20,490 nt of DNA from a virus, in IMG/VR virus record IMGVR_UViG_3300030090_001584, positions 1-20,490 of that record, one strand, 5' to 3'. This document shows, piece after piece, positions 6,670 to 13,800 of this stretch (its first letter is position 1; the number at the start of each line of letters is the position of its first letter). The position numbers were made by a program, and so were the translations under genes. The notes below the pieces were generated by a model that searched no databases, was not told the DNA's origin, and saw nothing but the letters and a program-made list of their open reading frames with translations.

Positions 6670-7088
6670 TGAGTATAAACACAAATCCAGCTAGATTTTA
6701 TTTTGTAGACAATGATAGATTAGCTATTATAGAAAAAAAGGGTTCTACTACTGTAGACAATGCTACTACTAATTATCAAACTATATCAGAAGCAAAACCA
6801 ATTAGAATTAATAGTATATGCAAAGCAGACCATTTTAATACTGGTGACAAAATAGTAGAATCAGATTTTGAAAATACATCTGCTGGACCACTAGGTCATA
6901 TACCAACTCAATTTCACGAAGCATTAGTATATAAAGTTATAGCAATGGGGTATAAAACACCTCCTGCTATGGATATTAATATAGCTCAATATTTTGACAT
7001 GGAATATGAAAAAGTAGTTAAGCAAGCAAAGAAATTTGCAAGAAGTAATTATATACAAACTGGTGTTATTGCACCTCAGGATTTTTAA
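6669..7088 (+). CDS. Tail adaptor-like protein, C-terminal half
   Basis: A 139-residue protein that starts on the last base of the preceding stop (TAATG) behind GGAGG. Its beginning, NPARFYFVDNDRLAIIEKKG, reads like the middle of an adaptor beta domain, not like a natural N-terminus. IPTQFHEALVYKVIAMGY and a C-terminal helix (QYFDMEYEKVVKQAKKFARS) resemble the closing helical part of the same family. A GDKIVESDF loop lies between. Gene order and spacing indicate that it acts with the 6373 product at the head-tail junction. If the split is real, the two chains must assemble as a complex. If it is an assembly error, one base change would fuse them. It could also be an independent connector gene. 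Confidence 0.55.
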   Translation: MSINTNPARFYFVDNDRLAIIEKKGSTTVDNATTNYQTISEAKPIRINSICKADHFNTGDKIVESDFENTSAGPLGHIPTQFHEALVYKVIAMGYKTPPAMDINIAQYFDMEYEKVVKQAKKFARSNYIQTGVIAPQDF

Positions 7089-7366
7089 TGGCTTGGACTA
7101 GAGAAACAATTAAAGGGAATAATTCTGTTGAACCTGCAGATACTTACAAGCAAGGCTCTGGATTGCATACAGCTGATTCAAATCTAGTTGTAGATGACGG
7201 TGGTGGCAATTTTTCTGGTCCAAAATTAAGTGCGCCTGGAGCATTTAAATTTAATCAAATAACTGGAGTTTTTTTTAATGATGCAGGCTGGGATTCTATA
7301 ACAGGTAAATTCAGCAAAGATAAAATATCAAGATGGTTCCGTGATGACGGAAGTACAACAACTTAG
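7088..7366 (+). CDS. Small virion-region protein of unknown function
   Basis: A 92-residue protein starting on the last base of the previous stop (TAATG), with CAGG seven bases before the ATG. It is Gly/Asp/Ser/Thr-rich and reads as mostly loop and strand: SNLVVDDGGGNF, then GAFKFNQITGVFFNDAGWD, then KISRWFRDDGSTTT. There is no membrane segment, cysteine pair or catalytic motif. I do not recognise the family. Aromatic and glycine content suits a small structural domain that packs between the adaptor and the fibre-like protein that follows eight bases later. The opening MAWT echoes the decoration-like protein at 3008, but the similarity ends there. Confidence 0.5.
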   Translation: MAWTRETIKGNNSVEPADTYKQGSGLHTADSNLVVDDGGGNFSGPKLSAPGAFKFNQITGVFFNDAGWDSITGKFSKDKISRWFRDDGSTTT

Positions 7367-7374
7367 GAGTAATA

Positions 7375-8781
7375 ATGGGCACATTAACAGATGCAGTAAT
7401 ATCGACTACATATAAAAAACTTTTATTTCAAAAAGGAGATAATAAATTATATTATACTGATGGCAGCGATGCTGATTCAGAAGTAACTACATTCGCATCT
7501 CCTATGAGCTTTTCAGGCTTAATTACTGCTGCATTAGGAATAAAGCTTTCTAATGGCACAATATTCGATTCTAATGGAAATGAATCTATCCAATTAACCG
7601 CTACAGGTAGTGCTGTAGGATATTTAGGAATAACTAATTCTGCTACTGGAAATGCAGTAACAATTACAACTGCTGGAGAAACTAATGTAGGTTTAACTCT
7701 TACTCCTGCAGGAAGTGGAATCGTAACTTCTACCCCTAAGTTTGTAGCATCAGCAGGAGTTCAGCTAGGCAATGATATTATATATAACTCTGAAGGCACA
7801 ATAGCTCTACAATTAGATAATGATGAAGACCTTACTATTACTGGAGATTTAAAGGTATCTGGTGGAATAATAGATGGGCCAACAGATGCTGACCTTACCA
7901 TAAAGTCTGAAGCAGATGTAATATTTCAAGCTGATTCTGACACGGGTGGTTCAAATAATTTTCTATTTAAATCAGGCGGAGGCTCAACTTACCTTACAAT
8001 TAGCGAAACTGGGAATATTACTATGCATTCAGGCGCAGAGTTGCAAACAAGGAAAATAGCTTATACGGATGGAGACGATGCGCTTACAATAGGAGATGGA
8101 GGTACACTAACAACAGCTGGTTTATTAACACTAGGTGGTAATTTAGTAATACCAGATTCTGGCAATATAGGAAGTGCTAGCGACACAGATGCTATAACTA
8201 TATCATCAGCTGGCGTAGTTACAGTATCTCAAAATATTATTCAATCAGGAGCAAGTGATAATACATTTGCAAGTAAAGTTTTATTAAATGGGAATACAGG
8301 TCCTACGTCAGGAACAGGTATTACAGATGCTACTGGCGAAGTTCATAAAAGCTGGGTAGAGCGATACGGAACTGTTATAAAAACAAGCATATTAATAGAT
8401 GTTACTGGACTTAGACATAGTGCAGCTGGAGATATAATTGGTAATGATGGAACATCTAATCCTTGCCATATAGGTCAAATAACAACAGCTCTTAACGGCA
8501 CTATATTTAGTGGTAGAATGACATGCTTAGAACAGCCTACTGTTCAAGACATGGATTTATACGCAGCTACAGAAGGCACTGGTGTTGAAGATGCAGCAAT
8601 ATCAACATTAACAGAAAAGCAAGTTATTAATGGTGGCGACCAAAGTTTAGGAACAACAACTATATTTGATAATGCAAATTTACCTGCAGGCAATGATTAC
8701 CTTTATTTAGTTTGTCAAGGCTCTGGAGATGCTGATTATTCTGCAGGAAAATTTCTCATTGAATTATGGGGAACAGTGTAG
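7375..8781 (+). CDS. Tail fibre-like repetitive structural protein
   Basis: A 468-residue protein with AGGAG at 7365-7369 before its ATG. It is Gly/Ser/Thr/Asp-rich with short beta repeats of the kind found in trimeric fibres: LQLDNDEDLTITGDLKVSGG, DLTIKSEADVIFQADSD and LTTAGLLTLGGNLVIPDSG. The N-terminus (TDAVISTTYKKLLFQKGDNK, then YYTDGSDADSEVTTF) may be the virion attachment domain. Residues about 325-468 are less repetitive (EVHKSWVERYGTVIKTSILI) and end FLIELWGTV, so a globular C-terminal domain is likely. The style closely matches the long fibre protein at 16843. It would project from the tail or capsid and contact the host. It could instead be a minor capsid fibre, as the sequence does not say where it attaches. 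Confidence 0.68.
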   Translation: MGTLTDAVISTTYKKLLFQKGDNKLYYTDGSDADSEVTTFASPMSFSGLITAALGIKLSNGTIFDSNGNESIQLTATGSAVGYLGITNSATGNAVTITTAGETNVGLTLTPAGSGIVTSTPKFVASAGVQLGNDIIYNSEGTIALQLDNDEDLTITGDLKVSGGIIDGPTDADLTIKSEADVIFQADSDTGGSNNFLFKSGGGSTYLTISETGNITMHSGAELQTRKIAYTDGDDALTIGDGGTLTTAGLLTLGGNLVIPDSGNIGSASDTDAITISSAGVVTVSQNIIQSGASDNTFASKVLLNGNTGPTSGTGITDATGEVHKSWVERYGTVIKTSILIDVTGLRHSAAGDIIGNDGTSNPCHIGQITTALNGTIFSGRMTCLEQPTVQDMDLYAATEGTGVEDAAISTLTEKQVINGGDQSLGTTTIFDNANLPAGNDYLYLVCQGSGDADYSAGKFLIELWGTV

Positions 8782-8810
8782 TAAATTAGTTTAATTAAAC
8801 AGGAGAAGTT

Positions 8811-9104
8811 ATGGAATCTAGTTTTATGACATTTTTAACAGGTAACGCAGGCTTAATGGCTGGTGGAGGTGCTACTGGAATAGTATTGTGGGTACTAAAA
8901 AAAGTCCCTAATGAACATATCTGTTCTGTTGTAGAAACAACTTTTGAAACTTTAGGAAAAGCAATGACTTTAGGTCTTGGTAAATGGAAAGTTACAAAAG
9001 GACTTTGGAACTCAACAATAGAACCGTGGTTTATTGACCTTGTAGATAACTTTATGGGAGGTGCTGTAAGGGGCTTTATTAAAGGCTTAAGGTCTGATAA
9101 ATAA
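8811..9104 (+). CDS. Small membrane protein, holin-like or entry-related
   Basis: A 97-residue protein with AGGAG at 8800-8806 before ATG 8811. Residues about 7-30 form a glycine-rich hydrophobic segment (LMAGGGATGIVLWVLKKV) that is probably a membrane span ending in KK. The remainder is amphipathic and aromatic: ETTFETLGKAMTLGLGKW, then GLWNSTIEPWFIDLVDNF and GGAVRGFIKGLRSDK. One cysteine is present. The gene is the first after the fibre gene, separated by a 29-base gap that holds a 12-base palindrome. A holin or another membrane-active protein would fit, and so would a pilot-type protein released at infection. I do not recognise the family, and there is no adjacent endolysin to support a lysis cassette. 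Confidence 0.5.
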   Translation: MESSFMTFLTGNAGLMAGGGATGIVLWVLKKVPNEHICSVVETTFETLGKAMTLGLGKWKVTKGLWNSTIEPWFIDLVDNFMGGAVRGFIKGLRSDK

Positions 9105-9421
9105 TGAAAGATAGGATGATAGTATTTGAGGATATGATTGAATCACATACTGGTGACATCCTATGCGACGTAGGCATTAATGAAAAATATAATGCTTTTA
9201 GAAATAGACCTAAGAAATGCCCTGAATGTCGTAGTTATTCAATAAGAGGCATAGAAATCTTAGGTGCGTATGACGGCCCCATTATATGGGGCTGTCTTGA
9301 ATGTGGGAATCTGCTAAGAAGGTTTAGCATAAAGAGAACAGAGAAAATGCTTGAACAAGTTAAAGATACATTTACAAATCCAGATGATTGGGGATTTTTA
9401 GAGCGTTCAGAGTTCTCGTAG
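9104..9421 (+). CDS. Zinc-ribbon protein
   Basis: A 105-residue protein starting on the last base of the previous stop (TAATG). Cysteines in CPEC (39-42) and CLEC (64-67), separated by 21 residues, form a classic four-cysteine zinc ribbon. The N-terminal 38 residues are helical and charged (MIVFEDMIESHTGD), and the C-terminal part is amphipathic (KRTEKMLEQVKDTF, ending FTNPDDWGFLERSEFS). Zinc ribbons of this kind usually bind nucleic acid or mediate contacts within a protein complex. A virion or DNA-handling role next to the phosphoesterase is an inference. The central coding sequence contains a strong 11-bp hairpin (9272-9296). An alternative start is M5 at 9116. Confidence 0.65.
   Translation: MKDRMIVFEDMIESHTGDILCDVGINEKYNAFRNRPKKCPECRSYSIRGIEILGAYDGPIIWGCLECGNLLRRFSIKRTEKMLEQVKDTFTNPDDWGFLERSEFS
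9272..9296 (+). other. Strong RNA hairpin inside the zinc-ribbon gene
   Basis: GACGGCCCCAT (9272-9282) pairs with ATGGGGCTGTC (9286-9296), with one G-T wobble, around the three-base loop TAT. Eleven pairs with six GC pairs in the inner stem make it comparable in strength to the capsid terminator. No T run follows (the next bases are TTGAATG), so it should not terminate transcription on its own. It could pause ribosomes, protect the 3' end of upstream mRNA or mark an RNase cut site. Confidence 0.55.
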
Positions 9422-9429
9422 GAGAATAA

Positions 9430-10215
9430 ATGAGTAAAGATAGAGGCGTTGTAAAACGTGTCGTTGTCACACCAGACAAACATGTTCCTCTACATGATGT
9501 TCTTGCTACTAGCGTAGTAAGACAGGCGATAGAAATAATTAAGCCTGATGTATACATTGACTTAGGTGACCTTGGCGAGTGGGGTAGCGTATCTCACTGG
9601 CAATGGAAAAGAAAGAAAAAACCTCCAGTTGAATATATCATACCGAAAGTAGAAGACGAAATAAAGTCTGTTAATAAGTTTTTAGATTTAATGGACAGTT
9701 CTTTAGATAAAGCAGGATGTAAAAAAAGACATATAACTGCTGGTAATCACGATGAATGGTTAGACCATTTTGTATCTGAGTACCCTTATTTAAGCCGATA
9801 TGGCTTTAAAAAGGCAATAAAAGCAGATGAACGTGGGTATATATACCATAAACCAGGAGAATACCTTAAAATAGGCAAAATGTTTTTTTATCATGGCCAC
9901 CACTTTGGAGGTCAATATCATACATCAAATCACCTAAGAAAGCTTGGGTGCAATATTATGTATGGGCATCATCATAGTTTGCAACAGGATTCTGTTACAC
10001 ATATGGATGGGCCTAAGTCTGCATGGTCATTGGGATGTCTTAAAGACATGTCTGATAAGAAAAACAAATGGCTAGGTGGTAGACAGCATAAATGGGCACA
10101 CGCTTTTGGAGTAGTTGATTTTTATGCTAAAGGGAATTTTACTGTACATGTTGTACAAATAATAAATGGCCAAGCTTCCTTGTGGGGAGAGCTTATTAAA
10201 GGTAAGAAAAAATAA
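9430..10215 (+). CDS. Calcineurin-like metallophosphoesterase
   Basis: A 261-residue protein with the ordered metal-binding motifs of the calcineurin-like phosphoesterase family: DKH (D16, H18), GD (46-47, in DLGDLGEW), GNHD (105-108, followed by EW), HGH (155-157) and GHHH (179-182). These would bind two metal ions and cleave a phosphodiester or phosphomonoester bond. The substrate is not visible; DNA, RNA or a nucleotide are all possible. Related enzymes include SbcD/Mre11-type nucleases, but no capping or DNA-binding domain is evident here. GGAG precedes ATG 9430 at 9420-9423. It sits between tail genes, which suggests a virion-associated or late-acting enzyme and not a replication role, though this is inference. 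The basic C-terminus (LIKGKKK) may contact nucleic acid. Enzyme class is sure; function is open. Confidence 0.88.
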   Translation: MSKDRGVVKRVVVTPDKHVPLHDVLATSVVRQAIEIIKPDVYIDLGDLGEWGSVSHWQWKRKKKPPVEYIIPKVEDEIKSVNKFLDLMDSSLDKAGCKKRHITAGNHDEWLDHFVSEYPYLSRYGFKKAIKADERGYIYHKPGEYLKIGKMFFYHGHHFGGQYHTSNHLRKLGCNIMYGHHHSLQQDSVTHMDGPKSAWSLGCLKDMSDKKNKWLGGRQHKWAHAFGVVDFYAKGNFTVHVVQIINGQASLWGELIKGKKK

Positions 10216-10379
10216 TGGATAGTATAGCGCATGACAGAGAAAAAGTGGAGTCTTTTAAAATAGAGACTCCATTTGTTACTATAGAAAGCGATAGTGGCAA
10301 TCATGCTACTGATATGATTTCTGTTATGGCAGCTATACTCGTTTTATTTATTTTTAAAAAAATATACTTTAATAGCTAA
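10215..10379 (+). CDS. 54-residue membrane micro-protein
   Basis: A short gene with TAATG junctions at both ends: it starts on the last base of the phosphoesterase stop (10215), and its own stop shares a base with the next start (10379). Residues 1-33 are polar and soluble. Residues about 34-47 (MISVMAAILVLFIF) form a short hydrophobic segment followed by KKIYFNS, so the protein should be C-terminally anchored. There are no cysteines. The exact fit between neighbours supports a real gene despite its size. A hairpin (10246-10271) lies near its 5' end. A role as a holin partner, antiholin or anchored accessory protein would suit its place just before a holin-like gene, but nothing in the sequence proves it. 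Confidence 0.5.
   Translation: MDSIAHDREKVESFKIETPFVTIESDSGNHATDMISVMAAILVLFIFKKIYFNS
10246..10271 (+). other. Inverted repeat near the start of the 54-residue gene
   Basis: TGGAGTCT (10246-10253) and AGACTCCA (10264-10271) are perfect reverse complements around a ten-base AT-rich loop. Only a weak T stretch follows (ATTTGTTACT), so this is at most a poor terminator or attenuator located 31 bases into the coding region. It could reduce distal expression or block ribosomes, or be chance. Confidence 0.4.
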
Positions 10380-10663
10380 TGGAAATGCTGCAAATAATAG
10401 AGCAGTATGGAGTCCCCATAGCTGTAGCAATAGCGTTCGGTTTCTTTATATGGAAACAGAATAAATTTATACAAGATACATTAATGCAAGAACTTGACGA
10501 AAGTTTTGGCAGATTAGAGGCAATTATTATTAAATTAATAGACGCGCAAAAGGTAGCATTAATGGAGCTTAAAGCGACAAAAGCGATGTTAGACACTATG
10601 ATAAAAATAAATGAAGCAAACAAAAAGAGTTGCAAAGAATGTGGAAGGGAGTTAGATGGTTGA
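10379..10663 (+). CDS. Holin-like protein (UviB/BhlA style) with C-terminal CxxC
   Basis: A 94-residue protein starting on the last base of the previous stop (TAATG). A transmembrane segment lies near the N-terminus (residues about 9-25, EQYGVPIAVAIAFGFFIW), followed at once by KQNKF and a long amphipathic helix (residues about 30-80) with coiled-coil character. This layout of a short N-terminal span followed by a charged helix resembles the UviB/BhlA group, some members of which act as holins or bacteriocin-release proteins. The C-terminus is unusual for that group: SCKECGRELDG contains one CxxC pair (C85, C88), which could bind zinc between two chains or form a disulfide. The overall call is from architecture, not a match. 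A virion-anchored membrane protein is the main alternative. Confidence 0.55.
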   Translation: MEMLQIIEQYGVPIAVAIAFGFFIWKQNKFIQDTLMQELDESFGRLEAIIIKLIDAQKVALMELKATKAMLDTMIKINEANKKSCKECGRELDG

Positions 10664-10862
10664 TAAAATAGCCAAAGTCGTTTTAAAGCTTGTAATCAAG
10701 CAATTTAAGCTAGATAAGCTTGAAATGGTATATAAGTATGTATTTGAAGATAATGAGCTAGATAAGGCTGTTAAAGCTAATACAGAAGAAATAGAAAAAA
10801 TTAAACTTAGAATGTTGACTGGACACGCTCCAGTTAAAGAAAAGAAATGGTACGATAAATAA
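10656..10862 (+). CDS. Small helical protein of unknown function
   Basis: A 68-residue basic protein whose ATG overlaps the previous stop by eight bases and follows a good ribosome binding site (GGAAGGGAG at 10642-10650). It appears almost wholly helical: KIAKVVLKLVIKQFKLDKLE, then ELDKAVKANTEEIEKIKLRM, ending VKEKKWYDK. There is no true membrane span; the first helix is amphipathic with many Lys. The second half has heptad spacing and may form a coiled coil. I do not recognise it. Its overlap with the holin-like gene suggests the two are made together, and its stop shares a base with the start of the giant tail gene (TAATG). Confidence 0.5.
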   Translation: MVDKIAKVVLKLVIKQFKLDKLEMVYKYVFEDNELDKAVKANTEEIEKIKLRMLTGHAPVKEKKWYDK

Positions 10863-13800
10863 TGCCGAAAAGATTAATAGAAATAAATAAATTTACAGGA
10901 GGAATAGTAAGTACTCCATCTGCAACAGATACTGATGAACAATCTGCAAAGTATTCATCTAATATAGACCCACAAACATCTGATGGGAGATTGCAAGGAA
11001 TAGATAAGGACAAAGTATTAAGCACATCTGGTTTTGCTTCTAGTTCTGGAATTACTGTTCAGTACGTAAAAGAGATGATTACTATATCAGATAGAATTAG
11101 TAAAGATACGACTAATTTAGTAATAGGTAAATCAGCATCTAGCACATCTAATGTTATAGACACTATTTCAATAGTAGAAAATTTATACGGGAATAGTATT
11201 AGCATTACTGATTTCCCAGATATAGAATCTGATATCGGGGAATTTAATTTTGTTTCCTCTGATGACCGCGTACATATTGGCTTAGGCAGTGGAGAGTCTA
11301 AAAAGCCAAAAGTAATAATGAGGCCTTATGGCAAGTCTATTACAGGGACTAAAAGCACAGATTATAATGTTTTTGATGCAGAATTAGCTCCACCATCAAG
11401 TGAAGATTTTACAGGAATGTTTTCTGAAATGATGATGTTTCCTATACATGGCATTAATACTGCTTTAGCAAAAGATGATACTGCGAATGGAGGGGCAGAT
11501 GTTCTGTTTCCTGATTATGATTTTGCATTACCCGCTAATAATAGTAGCGGTACATTACATGCTTACATAGCAGCAAATTCTGTAAAAATAGGTCAAATTT
11601 TAAAATTAGATTCTAGTCATAGCCATGATTTTAGTGATAGCGCACTATTAAATTGGAAAAAATATGATTACAATCAACATTCGTCAGGAGCATTAGCTAA
11701 TAATGATTTATTTATGTATTGTGGGGATACGCCAGAAGGAGCTCCAATATTAAGATTTGTAGGAAATTATACAAGCCAAACTCCAGCGTTTGCTTATGCA
11801 ATTAAAAAAGATAGTTCTTCTTTATATAAAATTAGCTTAACAACTGAAACAGATGCAAACGCATTTCAAACAGGAAATATAGAAATTTCAAATGGAACTA
11901 GCCTTATCCCTATTCCGCGTCAAACATCTAGAATTACATCATTTGATTTATTAAATAAAGACAGATATTCTGGCGATGCTATTAGCTCTATATCGCAATG
12001 TGCTAGTCCAGTAATATATAACTCTATTGGATTGGCAAATGCTGGAACAAGTCCATATGTAGAAGATAGTAATTTGTTTTATAAAAATGGTTACATGAAA
12101 ATACTTTATAGACACGGAGTATTTTATGTTGCAAGTTTAAATTCAAGAGATACGATATATAGATTAAATGCAATAGATTTTTATGAACTATCTTCTGTTG
12201 GAGTGCAAATAGAAGATATGACTTTAGATTTTACTAGAATCCCAGACCAATTACATGCAGAAGATGGAAAGGGAATGATTAGAAGAACCATTGAAGACCA
12301 ACTGTATAATGGAGAGCATGACCCAAAAACACATGATGTAGAAGGATGGTCAAATATCCCTAGCAACGCATCTATCATTGGTATGTGCGAAACATTTGAT
12401 TGTGGAGATATAAATTTAATACAAACAGCAACTGAAGCTGTTGGTGGAGATATTGGAACTCATGAAGCATATAAAATAACTACAGTTAATCAATCTAGAT
12501 TAACATCTGGAGATATTGTAAGATTTGCAGGAATGGCAATAGAAGACGATACTAATATTAGTGGTCATGATAATAATGATAATTTTAATATCGCAGAACC
12601 ATATACAGTTAGTGTGTGTGATGATGGAGATGCGTTTTGGATTGACACTGCTAGTGACACAAAAGTTCCAAAATTAAGTGAAAATAATAATAGAAAGGCT
12701 AAATGGTGGAACTCTAAACTTTGGATATTGTATGGTAAAAAATCATCCTCAGCTTCATTTAATAGCTGGGATTTGTTTTTATATAATACTAACACAACAG
12801 AAGTTTCTTCGGGCAGATTAATGTATATGGCAGATAGAACTCCACCATATCAACAAGCAAGATATCATACAGTAAGTAGAAGAATTGGTAATGATAATGC
12901 TAAAATGTGGTATCCTGGTCAATTTGCATTTATTAAAAACGACCAAGACCCTCAAGGAGGTTCAGGTACTTCTGAAGATTTAAATGGCTTAGGTACTGCG
13001 CAAGTTTGGAATTGCGGGTCAGATTTGTCTGGAGCTCAATATGAGGGAACAGCTGGAGATTCTAACCCTTGTGAATGGGGAATATACGATAAAGCAGGAA
13101 GATGGGCTTCTAATGGAGTTGAGAGAGTTACACCTACAAGTACTGAGGATTATAGTAATAAACCTATAGATTGGGTAGGTGGATATAACGGACCAGGCAA
13201 AGGCGACATAACTGGTAATTTAATTTTTGGGAATAATATTGGATGGAGCGTAGATAGCCCTAGGCAAGTAATGCCTACAAATAATTCTTTACATCCTCTA
13301 GTGCCTTACTCTGCTTTATATAATGGGAATATGGCTTATCCTGGACACAGTTCAAATTATCCAACTACCTTTAATGAAGTTTCGCATGAATCTGATGTTA
13401 GTAACTCTAAATATCATAATAGGCCTAAGCATGCAGTAACTTTTATTGGGAAAGTAAAAGGTGATTTTATTGTTCAGCCAGGAATGCTTCATAGAAAAGG
13501 ACTAGGCACTAGTGTATATGATTACGCACAGCAAGATAAACTTGATATGAATAGAACTTTTGAAGTAATGGGCTCTGATTATGAAAGAATAAAAACTTAT
13601 AATAATGACTATACATTGTTTACTATCGATGATTATAGTGGACATAGAGGTTCTGTTAAATATGAACAAGGTTCTAATGCATTAAATTTAACTACCCCAA
13701 TAGAAGGAGATGGTTCACTAACTGATGGTCAGTATAGTGTAAGCATAAGAGCGCCTAAGGGGGGAATAGAATTATCTAGGCCTAATTTTGGAGGGCCTGA

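Noticed and set aside
6655-6671. Programmed ribosomal frameshift joining the adaptor halves
   Set aside because: No X XXY YYZ slippery heptamer is present; GGAGG plus TAATG indicates restart instead.
3008-7140. Shared MAWT openings of the proteins at 3008 and 7088 as evidence of duplication
   Set aside because: Similarity does not extend past the first few residues.
8789-8800. 12-base palindrome GTTTAATTAAAC before the 8811 gene
   Set aside because: AT-rich palindromes are frequent in this composition and there is no second copy that I noticed; a short operator cannot be argued.
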